Part shown: piece by piece, positions 1 through 7,126 of the stretch | Layout of the letters: each line of letters begins with the position of its first letter | Numbering within the stretch: position 1 is the first letter of the stretch | NCBI GenBank assembly: GCA_964612995.1 | Contig: CAZTGE010000071.1 | Span: forward strand, 1-20,573 | Origin: SLQH01 sp964612995 | GTDB taxonomy: Bacteria > Planctomycetota > UBA11346 | DNA: 20,573 nucleotides | Direction of reading: 5' to 3' | Notes under the pieces: model-generated | Seen by the model: only the letters and a program-made list of their open reading frames with translations | The model's database searches: none | Told to the model about the DNA's origin: nothing | Program-made: the position numbers and the translations under genes

Positions 1-19
1 TTCCTCTGTCGGCCGGTCG

Positions 20-39
20 CCCAGCCAGGCCTGGCTGGG
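20..39. repeat. Perfect 20-bp palindrome
   Basis: CCCAGCCAGG is followed directly by its own reverse complement CCTGGCTGGG. It can form a cruciform or, if transcribed, a tight hairpin. No T-run follows on either strand, so it is not a standard intrinsic terminator. It lies outside any gene visible here and may belong to the flank of a gene beyond the window. Confidence 0.6.
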
Positions 40-74
40 CTCCGGACGCTGCGGATGGGCGGCTTCTGGCTATT

Positions 75-291
75 TGAGGGTCCCGTCAACAATATCAAGG
101 CCCTCACAGGTCCACTGATGGACTCAGGCCGGAGCGCAGGCAGTGGAGCGACCGTCCGACCGAGCGGTGGTTTTCCGCGACAATGGGCCGTAGGCCCGCG
201 GAAAACGCGGCGAAGCCGCGAACCGCGACGCAGGAGCGCGAGGCCCGCAATGCGGGCCGACTCGGGGATCCAACGGGGCAGGGCCCCGTTG
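75..291. repeat. Tandem cluster of stem-loops downstream of tgt (REP/MITE-like)
   Basis: This gene-free stretch holds consecutive inverted repeats. TGAGGG 75-80 pairs with 101-106, and TCCACTG 111-117 with 141-147. GTTTTCCGC 170-178 pairs with 198-206 around an inner GGGCC/GGCCC stem. CGCGGC 206-211 pairs with 215-220 (GAA loop), GGCCCGC 242-248 with 252-258 (AAT loop), and CAACGGGGC 271-279 with 283-291 (AGG loop). Four of these have perfect stems and short loops. No T-run follows. The block lies past the tgt stop on the minus strand, so it could protect or end that transcript. It may also be a mobile REP/BIME-type repeat or a structured RNA. No coding sequence in 1-374 is convincing. Confidence 0.6.
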
Positions 292-374
292 ATGGGAAGG
301 TCAGCCATGATGACATCGCCCAGGAGTCCCGGGGCGACAGCTCGTGGCGGCCGAGCGGATGCAGGGGTGGGCGC

Positions 375-1565
375 TCAGGCCCCTGGCGCCTCCGGGCAGG
401 CAGCCTCGCGCTGTTCGTGTTCCCCGGCCGGAGCGATCGGATCGTGTTGTGCCCGCCAGCGCCGGGCGAATCCGGCCAGCTCGCCGTCGCAGATCGCAGC
501 GCGTATGCGGGACATGAAGCGGTTGTAGTAGGCGAGGTTGTGGATCGAGAGCAGCACGCCAGCGAGCGGTTCGCCAGCGCGGATGAGATGGCGCAGGTAG
601 CCGCGCGAGAGGCCCGCCGCCGGGCTCGGGGTGTCGGGGTCGAGCGGAGTGCGGTCGGTGGCGTATTGACGCCGTTTGAGGTGCAGCGGTCCATCGTCGG
701 TGTAGGCGATGCCGTGCCGACCCATGCGGGTCGGCAAGACGCAGTCGAACTGGTCGACGCCGCGCTCGACCGCATCGAGCAGATCGCTCGGGGTGCCGAC
801 GCCCATGAGGTAACGGGGGCGATCGTTCGGCAGGTGCGGCATGAGCCCATCGAGGATGGCGTTGCGCTGCGAACGTTCCTCCCCGACGGCCAGGCCGCCG
901 ATGGCGATGCCCGGCAGGTCGCGCTCGGCAGTCGCCGCGGCGCTCTCGAGTCGCAGATCGGGGAACATCCCGCCCTGGACGATGCCGTAGAGCGCCTGGC
1001 TGGTGGCGCCGCCGGGGCCATCGGGTTCGCGCCAGGCGGCGATCGAGCGGTCGAGCCAACGCAGGGTCAGGGCCATGCTGGTCGCGGCGTAGTCGCGCCC
1101 GGCGTCGGCGGCGGGGCACTCGTCGAAAGCCATGATGATGTCGGCTCCGAGCAGGCGCTGGATGCGGATGCTCTCCTCGGGGGTGAGCAGCATCGGGGCG
1201 CCGTCGAGGTGGGAGCGGAAGCGGACCCCGGTCTCGGAGATCACCCGGTTGCGTGCGAGGCTGAAGACCTGATAGCCGCCCGAGTCGGTCAGCATCGGTC
1301 CGGGCCAGCCGCAGAAGGCGTGCAGCCCGCCGAGCTCGTGCACCACCTCCGGCCCCGGCCGTAACGCGAGATGATAGGTGTTGGCCAGCAGCACGCCCTG
1401 GCCCACGCCGCGAGCCTGTTCGACCGTCACGCCTTTGAGGGCGCCCAGGGTGCCCACGGCCATGAAACAGGGCGTGGCCACTGAGCCGTGCGGCGTCACC
1501 AGCGTCCCGGCCCGGGCCTGGCCGGAACGTGCGGTGGAGATCCAGCGAACGGGGGAGTCTACCAC
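375..1565 (-). CDS. tgt: tRNA-guanine transglycosylase (Tgt) lacking the zinc cysteines
   Basis: Bacterial Tgt exchanges guanine-34 of GUN-anticodon tRNAs for preQ1 in queuosine synthesis. The product is 396 aa, slightly longer than the usual 370-380. It shows the N-terminal PHGSVATPCFMAVGT segment, LTDSGGYQVFSL with Asp94 (general acid/base position), the substrate-pocket stretch GIVQGGMFPDLR, and FDCVLPTR with nucleophile Asp274. The C-terminal zinc site is normally CxCxxC plus a distal His. Here the aligned residues are Thr312, Ser314 and Ala317, with about one residue deleted, while His342 (SIHNLAYY) remains. The GTG start at 1565-1563 is chosen because it overlaps the TAG stop of the upstream SpoIID-domain gene (GTGGTAG), implying translational coupling. 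Family assignment is firm. Whether it folds without zinc, or has changed substrate, is open. Confidence 0.92.
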   Translation of the reverse strand: MVDSPVRWISTARSGQARAGTLVTPHGSVATPCFMAVGTLGALKGVTVEQARGVGQGVLLANTYHLALRPGPEVVHELGGLHAFCGWPGPMLTDSGGYQVFSLARNRVISETGVRFRSHLDGAPMLLTPEESIRIQRLLGADIIMAFDECPAADAGRDYAATSMALTLRWLDRSIAAWREPDGPGGATSQALYGIVQGGMFPDLRLESAAATAERDLPGIAIGGLAVGEERSQRNAILDGLMPHLPNDRPRYLMGVGTPSDLLDAVERGVDQFDCVLPTRMGRHGIAYTDDGPLHLKRRQYATDRTPLDPDTPSPAAGLSRGYLRHLIRAGEPLAGVLLSIHNLAYYNRFMSRIRAAICDGELAGFARRWRAQHDPIAPAGEHEQREAACPEAPGA

Positions 1566-2983
1566 CAGGTCTCCACCGAGGCGCCGAGGTAGAAGAAGGC
1601 GAGGATCTCGTCGGCGGTGTAGCCTTCCTGGCCCATGGCGTAGGCGCTGACCTGACTCATGCCAACGCCGTGGCCGAGACCGTAGCTCTCGATGATGAAC
1701 TTGCCGCCGTCTTCGCCGGCATCGAGCACCTCGCGTGGCGAATCCTGGGACCACAGGGTCGAGGGGATCAGCTCCGGCCCGACGATCTGGCGGAAGCGTT
1801 CGGCGGTGAGCACGATCGGTTCGTTGCGGTGCAGGGTGTCGATGATCACCGAGGCGACGCGGTTGCTCGGGTGGCGGTCGACGGCGAGGCGGGTCAGCCA
1901 CCAGTTCTGGGCGACGCCGGCCTCTCTGAGCGCCCGGCCGATGGCCTTGCGGTCGAGCTCGGTCACCCGATGCCAGTGCGATTCGAGCTTGCCCAGCATC
2001 TCCGCGCCGGGGCGGCAGAAGGCGTCCGGTTGTGAGATCATCACGTCCAACTGGGTCAGTGGAGTGCCGTCGAGGGTCCGGGCGTCGGGGTCGAGCTCCT
2101 GGATGTTGGCCGTGCGGCTGCCCGAGGAGGCGTGGAAATGGGGCACGAAGGGCGCGCCATGGGCGGTAAGGATCTGCCCGCGGGTGTCGCGTGCGGCCCA
2201 GTCGATCAGGCGGTCGCCGGAACCGATGCCGTGATAGGCCGGGTCGGGCTGGGCATCGCTGAGGTGATAGACCAGCAGCCCGTCGAGCCGGCGCCGCGGC
2301 CGGCGGCCGCGGGTGTAGGCGTAGCCGCGGGCGACGATCGCCTGGGCGCGTAGCGCGGCGCGGGGATAGGCCCCGCCCATCTCGCTCTGCAGCACGCTGG
2401 CGACGTAGGCCTCGATCGGCAGGGCGTTGACGGCGTAGAGCCAGCCCCCGCGCTCCACCACTATCGCGAGGTTGCCCCGATAGGCACGTTCGCCGAGAGC
2501 GAACACGGCGAGCTGGTTGGCGGCCTCGAAACTGGCCAGGGGCGCCGGCCGCGGGCCATCGCTGCGGCCGTGGTCGACCGGATGCAGATGCAGACGCTGC
2601 GACTGGCCGGCGTTGCCCGTCCACTCACCGCTGCCGGAGGGCCCGCTGGCGTGGATGATCATCTGACCGGCCGGTTCGGGGGTGAGCCGGAGCACGGTGC
2701 CCGGCGGGAACTCGCGCTGCAGTCCGCCGACGTCGTCGGGCGTGACCAGGGAACAGGCCTGCAGCAGGCGGATCTCGAGCTCGCGATGGCGTGGGCGAGC
2801 ATGCTGATGGTCCAGCAGCAGGACCCGTACGCCGGGGTCCTGCCCATCGCCGCGGGCGCTCTGGGCCAGGAAGCGCGGCCCGCGTTCGGCGAGCAGGCTC
2901 GCGACGATGCTGTAGAGGAAGAAGCCGAGCAGGGCGATCAGCAATCCGCTGCGCAGAAGCTTGAGCCAGATCGGGCCGTACAT
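1559..2983 (-). CDS. SpoIID/LytB-domain protein, membrane-anchored
   Basis: SpoIID-family proteins are lytic transglycosylases or amidase enhancers acting on denuded peptidoglycan. This 474-aa product has one N-terminal membrane anchor (about residues 9-31) and then an extracytoplasmic region. The SpoIID core lies at about 165-225: a NALPIEAYVASVLQSEM motif, where Glu201 is at the expected catalytic position, then AYPRAALRAQAIVARGYAY. The domain ends with YGLGHGVGMSQ and MGQEGYTADEILAFFYLG near the C-terminus, as is typical. ATG at 2983-2981 puts the anchor at the N-terminus. It overlaps tgt, with which it is probably co-transcribed. SpoIID domains occur well outside spore formers, and nothing here implies sporulation. 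A cell-wall remodelling role is inferred. Confidence 0.88.
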   Translation of the reverse strand: MYGPIWLKLLRSGLLIALLGFFLYSIVASLLAERGPRFLAQSARGDGQDPGVRVLLLDHQHARPRHRELEIRLLQACSLVTPDDVGGLQREFPPGTVLRLTPEPAGQMIIHASGPSGSGEWTGNAGQSQRLHLHPVDHGRSDGPRPAPLASFEAANQLAVFALGERAYRGNLAIVVERGGWLYAVNALPIEAYVASVLQSEMGGAYPRAALRAQAIVARGYAYTRGRRPRRRLDGLLVYHLSDAQPDPAYHGIGSGDRLIDWAARDTRGQILTAHGAPFVPHFHASSGSRTANIQELDPDARTLDGTPLTQLDVMISQPDAFCRPGAEMLGKLESHWHRVTELDRKAIGRALREAGVAQNWWLTRLAVDRHPSNRVASVIIDTLHRNEPIVLTAERFRQIVGPELIPSTLWSQDSPREVLDAGEDGGKFIIESYGLGHGVGMSQVSAYAMGQEGYTADEILAFFYLGASVETWW

Positions 2984-3077
2984 GTCAGCAGGCTAGCTCT
3001 GCGACCGTCAGGGGGAAGGCCCGCGAGCGCAGTCCCGGCGATTTGCGAATTGTGCCGCGAGCCGGGGCGCGTACCCC

Positions 3078-4037
3078 ATGCAGGCCATGCGCCTGCTGTT
3101 TCTCGGGACCTCGTCGGGCACCCCCACCCGCGAGCGCAACGTCGCGGGGGCGGTGTTGCGGTTCGCTGACGGTTCGGCCTGGGTCTTCGACTGTGGCGAG
3201 GGCACCCAGCACCGCCTGTTGGCCACCGACGTCCGCCCCGGGCGCATCGGTCGTATCCTGATCACCCACCTGCACGGGGACCACTGCTTCGGCCTGCCGG
3301 GGCTGCTGGCGAGCATCACCGTCCACGATCGCGGCAGCGCGCCGGTGGAGGTCATCGGTCCGCGCGGTCTGGAGCGGTGGTGGCAGGTCACCCGACAGGT
3401 CACCGGCCAGGGGCTCAGCTTCCCCCTGCATTTCACCGCGCTCGACGCCGCCGCCGAGCTCGGTGAGCGTGCCGGCCACCGTCTGACCGCCGTGGCGCTC
3501 GATCACCGCTGTCCCAGCTACGGCTACATCGTGCGTGAACCCGATCGCCGGGGTCGCTTCGACCCGGCCCGCGCGGCGGCGCTGGGAGTTGTGCCGGGTC
3601 CCGATTTCGGCCGGCTGGCTGCAGGCGAGACGGTATGCACCGCAAACGGCGCGAAGGTCGCGCCGGAGGCCGTGCTCGGTCCGACCCGGCCCGGGCGCTC
3701 GATCGCCATCTTCGGCGATGCCTACCGGCCCGCCGCGTCGTCGGCGGCGGTGGCCGCGGCCCTGGGCTGCGATCTGGCGGTGATGGAATGCACCTACGCC
3801 GCCGAGCGCCAGGCGCATGCGCGCAAGTGGCGGCACAGCACCACCGCGATGGTCGCCGAGTTCCTTGCCGCGACCGGCATCCCGCGCGTGATCCTGACCC
3901 ATTTCAGCAGCCGGTATACGGTCGGCGACGCGGTGGTCGGCGTCGATGATCTGGTGCGCGAGGTGGAGGCCGGTTGCCCAGGCGCCGAGGTCATGGCCGC
4001 CCATGACGGCTGGGAATTCAATCTGGCCGGATCATGA
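3078..4037 (+). CDS. rnz: Ribonuclease Z (tRNA 3' endonuclease)
   Basis: RNase Z is a zinc-dependent metallo-beta-lactamase-fold endonuclease that cuts the 3' trailer from tRNA precursors. The 319-aa product is normal length for the short bacterial form. It has LLFLGTSSGTPTRERN at the N-terminus, FDCGEGTQHRLL, the metal motif ITHLHGDHCFGLPGLL (His64, His66, Asp68, His69), the LDHRCPSYGY segment, FGDAYRP with a further metal-ligand Asp, MECTYAAERQAHA, and LTHFSSRY near the C-terminus. Two in-frame ATGs (3078 and 3087) are possible. The second begins MRLLFLGT, closer to the family consensus, and neither has a strong ribosome-binding site. It diverges from the spoIID-tgt unit across 94 bp. Two neighbouring genes for tRNA processing may be coincidence. 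Confidence 0.93.
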   Translation: MQAMRLLFLGTSSGTPTRERNVAGAVLRFADGSAWVFDCGEGTQHRLLATDVRPGRIGRILITHLHGDHCFGLPGLLASITVHDRGSAPVEVIGPRGLERWWQVTRQVTGQGLSFPLHFTALDAAAELGERAGHRLTAVALDHRCPSYGYIVREPDRRGRFDPARAAALGVVPGPDFGRLAAGETVCTANGAKVAPEAVLGPTRPGRSIAIFGDAYRPAASSAAVAAALGCDLAVMECTYAAERQAHARKWRHSTTAMVAEFLAATGIPRVILTHFSSRYTVGDAVVGVDDLVREVEAGCPGAEVMAAHDGWEFNLAGS

Positions 4038-4150
4038 TCTCGATACACGGAACTGCTCGCCGCCGCTTGTCAGGCTGGTGGTGACTCCTACCGTTTGCTC
4101 GAGCCCGTGATCGCCCGGCGGCAGCACCGCTGCTGCGCTGGGCGCATGTG

Positions 4151-4155
4151 AGGAG
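4151..4155 (+). promoter_or_regulatory. Ribosome-binding site supporting the GTG start at 4162
   Basis: AGGAG lies 6 nt upstream of the GTG at 4162. This supports that GTG as the true start of the aminotransferase gene, giving the usual N-terminus for the family. The rest of the 124-bp gap after rnz (4038-4161) shows no other clear signal. Confidence 0.6.
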
Positions 4156-4161
4156 AGCCCT

Positions 4162-5280
4162 GTGAGCGCAGATACGACCGTGACCATGATCGACCTGCCC
4201 CAGGATTACCGCGCCCGTCAGGCGGAATACGACGCCGCGACCCGGGCGGTGATCGAGAGCGGACGGTTCATTTTCGGCGCGCAGGTGGCCGAACTCGAGG
4301 CGCAGCTCGCCGCCGACGTCGGGGTCGAGCACTGCGTCAGTTGCGGCAACGGTACCGACGCGATGCTGCTCGCGCTTCAGGCCCTGGGCGTGGGGCGTGA
4401 CGACGAGGTCATCACCACGCCCTTCACCTTCTATGCCACCGCCGAGGTCATCCTCGCGCTCGGCGCGGTGCCGGTGTTCGTCGACATCGATCCCGAGACC
4501 TACAACCTCGACCCGGCGCAGGTCGCGGCGGCCTGCACCCCGCGCACCCGCGCGATCCTCGCCGTGAGCCTTTACGGACAGCTGCCCGATATCGCCGCCC
4601 TCGAGGCGATCGCCAGCGAGCACGACATCCCGCTGATCGAGGATGCGGCCCAGAGCTACGGCGCCACCGGCCCGTCCGGGCGCAGCTGCGGCGTCGGCCG
4701 GGTGGGCACCACCAGCTTCTTCCCGACCAAGCCGCTCGGCGGTTGGGGCGATGGCGGGGCTCTGTTCACCGACGATGCCCAGCTCGCCGAGACCTGCCGC
4801 AAGCTGCGGCACCACGGTGACGCCGGCCGTTACCAGCACGAGCTGGTCGGCTGGAACAGCCGACTGGATACGCTCCAGGCCGCGGTGTTGCAGGTCAAGC
4901 TGGCGCACTTCCCGGAGGATCTCGCCGCGCGGCAGCAGGCGGCGGCACGCTACAGCGAGGCGCTGGCCGATGTCTGCGCCGTGCCCGTGGTCCGCCCCGG
5001 AAACACGTCGGCCTGGGCCCAGTACACCGTGCGCCTGTCGCAGCGCGATGCGGTGGTGGAGCGCCTGCGCCAGGCGGGGATCCCGGTCGGGATCCACTAC
5101 CCGATGCCGATCTACCGCCAGCCGGCCTTCGTCGAGCGCGGCTATGGCGAGCTGTCGTTGCCCGAGGCGGAACGCGCCGGGCGCGAGGTCGCCTGCCTGC
5201 CGATCCACCCCCTGATCACCCCCACAATGCAGGAGCGGGTGGTCGCCGTCCTACGCGACGCGATCGCCGACGCGTCCTGA
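4162..5280 (+). CDS. DegT/DnrJ/EryC1/StrS family sugar aminotransferase (WbpE-like)
   Basis: This is a PLP-dependent aminotransferase that transfers an amino group to a nucleotide-linked keto-sugar. The 372-aa product matches the family length. It has the N-terminal SGRFIFGAQVAELE stretch, VSCGNGTDAMLLALQALG, TTPFTFYATAEVILALGAVPVFVDID, the PLP-binding IEDAAQSYGA, and the Schiff-base lysine Lys190 in FFPTKPLGGWGDGGA. The C-terminal part has GWNSRLDTLQAAVL and GIPVGIHYPMPIYRQPAF. The last motif and the adjacent oxidoreductase resemble the WbpE/WlbC subgroup, which makes UDP-2-acetamido-3-amino glucuronate. The start is GTG with a good AGGAG. The next gene follows after 20 bp, so the two form an operon. 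The exact sugar substrate is an inference. Confidence 0.9.
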   Translation: MSADTTVTMIDLPQDYRARQAEYDAATRAVIESGRFIFGAQVAELEAQLAADVGVEHCVSCGNGTDAMLLALQALGVGRDDEVITTPFTFYATAEVILALGAVPVFVDIDPETYNLDPAQVAAACTPRTRAILAVSLYGQLPDIAALEAIASEHDIPLIEDAAQSYGATGPSGRSCGVGRVGTTSFFPTKPLGGWGDGGALFTDDAQLAETCRKLRHHGDAGRYQHELVGWNSRLDTLQAAVLQVKLAHFPEDLAARQQAAARYSEALADVCAVPVVRPGNTSAWAQYTVRLSQRDAVVERLRQAGIPVGIHYPMPIYRQPAFVERGYGELSLPEAERAGREVACLPIHPLITPTMQERVVAVLRDAIADAS

Positions 5281-5300
5281 ATCCGATCCGAGGAGCACAC

Positions 5301-6305
5301 ATGGCAAGCGACGTACGCATCGGTCTGATCGGTGGCGGTTACTGGGGCAAGAACCTCGCGCGTAATTTCGCCGAACTCGGCGTGTTGGCCGCGATCTGCG
5401 ACGCAGATAGCGACAGCTTGGGCAAATACGCCGACCTCTACCCGGATGTGGAGCTGAGCCCGTCCTGGAGCGATGTGATCGACATGCCCCAGGTCAACGC
5501 GGTCGCCATCGCCACCCCGCCGGATACGCACTATCAGATGGCCGAAGCCGCCTTCGCGGCCGGCAAGGACGTCTTCGTCGAGAAGCCGATCTGCCACCAA
5601 CGCGAAGAGGCGCGCGCGCTCAACGCCAAGGCCGCGGCCGCGGGGTCTGTGCTGATGACCGGCCATCTGCTGCAGTACCACGCGGTGTTGGCCGAGATGC
5701 GGCGTTTGGTCCAGGCCGGCGATCTCGGCCGGGTGCGGCATGTCGAGGCGCGCCGGCTGAATATCGGCAAGATCTACACCGAGCGCAACGTGATGTGGAA
5801 TTTCGCGCCCCACGACGTCTCGCTGGCGCTGGCGATGTTCGGCGACGCGCTGCCGGAGGCGGTCAGCTGCGAAGGGCACAACCTGCTCGCCGAAGACATC
5901 TGCGACATGGCCACCTTGACCCTGCGCTACGCCGATGGAGCCACGGCCCAGGTCCAGGTGAGCTGGATCAGCCCGATCAAGGAGGCGCGGCTGCTGGTCT
6001 ACGGCACCGAAGCCAGTGCGGTCTTCGACGACGTCAAGCCCTGGGAACAGAAGCTGCAGTGGTTCGACGGCTACACCGGGGTCATCGACGGCCGTCAGGC
6101 CCGGGGCCGGCTCTCCGAGCCGCGTTTCATCCCGGTCGATCCCGGCGAACCGCTGCGCGACGAGTGCGCGCACTTCGTCGCCTGCTGCCGCGAGCGCAGC
6201 GAGCCGCTGACCAGCGGCCGCGAGGCCGAACGGGTGATCGCGGTGCTCGAGGCGGCCCAGGCCTCGATGGAGGACAAGGGGCGTTACCAGTCGGTCAACG
6301 GCTGA
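5301..6305 (+). CDS. Gfo/Idh/MocA sugar-nucleotide dehydrogenase (WbpB/WlbA-like)
   Basis: This is an NAD(P)-dependent oxidoreductase of 334 aa. The Rossmann domain opens with RIGLIGGGYWGKNLARNFAEL. It continues with AVAIATPPDTHY and the catalytic motif VEKPI (Lys95). The C-terminal GFO domain carries MTGHLLQYH and MWNFAPHDVSLAL, with His171 at the conserved active-site position. In the WbpB/WlbA subgroup the enzyme oxidises C3 of UDP-GlcNAc-uronate, and the 3-keto product is then aminated by a WbpE-type enzyme such as the upstream gene. AGGAG at 5291-5295 precedes the ATG. No matching acetyltransferase or glycosyltransferase lies beside the pair, so the rest of the pathway must be elsewhere. 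The function is inferred from the pairing as well as the sequence. Confidence 0.88.
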   Translation: MASDVRIGLIGGGYWGKNLARNFAELGVLAAICDADSDSLGKYADLYPDVELSPSWSDVIDMPQVNAVAIATPPDTHYQMAEAAFAAGKDVFVEKPICHQREEARALNAKAAAAGSVLMTGHLLQYHAVLAEMRRLVQAGDLGRVRHVEARRLNIGKIYTERNVMWNFAPHDVSLALAMFGDALPEAVSCEGHNLLAEDICDMATLTLRYADGATAQVQVSWISPIKEARLLVYGTEASAVFDDVKPWEQKLQWFDGYTGVIDGRQARGRLSEPRFIPVDPGEPLRDECAHFVACCRERSEPLTSGREAERVIAVLEAAQASMEDKGRYQSVNG

Positions 6306-6360
6306 GGCGCCTCCTGAGTACCTCGCTGATTGGCGTGGGCGGCGAGGAGCGAGCGGCGAG

Positions 6361-6651
6361 ACACGCGCCGATGCAGTTGTCCTCGCAATTCGCCATCCGG
6401 CTCAAGGGATCCTTGAGCGCCTTCATGAACCAGCTCACCGTGCCCAGGCGCGCACGCCAGCGTGCGATGAATGCCGCATCACCGGTCAGCCGGTCCAGCT
6501 CCGCCGCCATCGGCCGCTGCCGCACGTCGGGATCCGGCGCCGGGTCGGCTGGATCGATGTCGTAGCGCACGCACCACCAGGCCAGCGCCACCTCCGCATC
6601 CGACCACCCCGCCACAGCCTCCGGCATCGGCCGAAACTGCATGGATGTCAT
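6361..6651 (-). pseudogene. Truncated transposase fragment (IS200-like/REP-associated type)
   Basis: The minus-strand reading frame contains AGWSDAEVALAWW followed by a spacer, FIARWRARLGTVSWFMKAL, KDPLSRMANCEDNCIG. I recognise this as the middle part of a transposase family with the consensus WSDEEVARRWW ... RLSSLSWFMRxLxEPIARRANREDGCTGRFWEGRF. The fragment lacks the N-terminal HUH/tyrosine region. It also diverges abruptly after CIG, where the sequence turns into the heptamer repeat. The open frame continues to 6295 by chance, overlapping the end of the dehydrogenase gene. There is no reason to think it is functional. A complete N-terminus could only lie in or beyond the N gap. The match is from memory of the family, without a search. 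Confidence 0.6.
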
Positions 6652-6658
6652 TTGGTTT

Positions 6659-6720
6659 CTCGCCGCTCGCCGCTCGCCGCTCGCCGCTCGCCGCTCGCCG
6701 CTCGCCGCTCGCCGCTCGCC
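6659..6720 (+). repeat. Heptanucleotide tandem repeat CTCGCCG, running into the gap
   Basis: About nine perfect copies of the 7-bp unit run from 6659 to the edge of the gap. Degenerate copies resume at 6821-6840 and, in inverted orientation, at 6341-6360. Because 7 is not a multiple of 3, all three frames read the same seven-residue repeat, which makes spurious open frames on both strands. The true copy number is unknown. Confidence 0.9.
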
Positions 6721-6820
6721 NNNNNNNNNNNNNNNNNNNNNNNNNNNNNNNNNNNNNNNNNNNNNNNNNNNNNNNNNNNNNNNNNNNNNNNNNNNNNNNN
6801 NNNNNNNNNNNNNNNNNNNN
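6721..6820. other. Assembly gap of 100 Ns
   Basis: Exactly 100 Ns interrupt the heptamer repeat. A round 100 is a common placeholder for a gap of unknown length, so the distance between the flanking genes is not reliable here. Open frames that cross the gap should be ignored. Confidence 0.97.
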
Positions 6821-6883
6821 GCTCGCTTCTCGCCTCTCGCCGCCCACGCGAATCATCGAGGAACCCTCGGTTCTTTCTGGGTT

Positions 6884-7126
6884 CTATTCCCGTTGCGAGC
6901 GTATCCGCTGTACGCGCTGCTTGTCGTTCATGCAGCTGAGGATCATCACCAGAATGCCGGTGGGGATGGCCGCGAGCATCGGCGTGATGAGGAATATCCC
7001 GTTGGCCCAGAGGCCCAGACACGCGCTGATATAGAGGCCCAGCGAGAGGTAGCGGCCCGACCCCATCTGCTTGCCGTAGCGCCAGAACACGCCGGCGAGG
7101 GCGACGAATACGATCAGTTCCAGCAT
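6884..7126 (-). CDS. Small membrane protein, 80 aa, unknown function
   Basis: I do not recognise this protein. It begins MLELIVFVALAGVFWRYGKQ, giving a first hydrophobic segment at about residues 2-15. A second hydrophobic region covers about 28-66 and probably contains two passes (YLSLGLYISACLGLWANGIF and PMLAAIPTGILVMIL). The tail KQRVQRIRSQRE is strongly basic and probably cytoplasmic. The ATG at 7126-7124 has a perfect GGAGG (complement of 7136-7140) 9 nt upstream, which lies inside the end of the kinase gene. The two genes overlap by 13 nt in different frames, so translation is probably coupled. The good ribosome-binding site and membrane-like composition make it a real gene. A longer frame through the same region is a shadow of the kinase. 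Confidence 0.72.
   Translation of the reverse strand: MLELIVFVALAGVFWRYGKQMGSGRYLSLGLYISACLGLWANGIFLITPMLAAIPTGILVMILSCMNDKQRVQRIRSQRE

Larger units (their letters stand above)
6321..6861. mobile_element. Decayed mobile element with terminal inverted repeats, interrupted by gap
   Basis: Bases 6321-6346 and the reverse complement of 6861-6836 agree at 24 of 26 positions; both begin CCTCG and contain GCGTGGGCGGCGAG. Each end then runs into copies of the CTCGCCG-type heptamer, pointing inward from both sides. Between them lie a fragment of a transposase (minus strand), a heptamer array and 100 Ns. I see no clear target-site duplication (left flank GAGTA, right flank AACCC). Part of the element may be missing in the gap. 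It sits between the sugar-dehydrogenase gene and the kinase operon. The inverted ends are seen directly; that this is a mobile unit is inferred. Confidence 0.55.

Noticed and set aside
183..1364. Long open frame antisense to tgt
   Set aside because: It is a high-GC shadow with Arg/Gly/Ala-rich composition; the opposite strand encodes unmistakable Tgt motifs.
1566..2624. N-terminal extension of the Tgt reading frame
   Set aside because: The extension is out-of-frame SpoIID-domain coding sequence with Arg/Pro-rich shadow composition. GTG 1565 gives a normal Tgt N-terminus.
6659..6860. Possible CRISPR array
   Set aside because: The repeat unit is 7 bp with no spacers.
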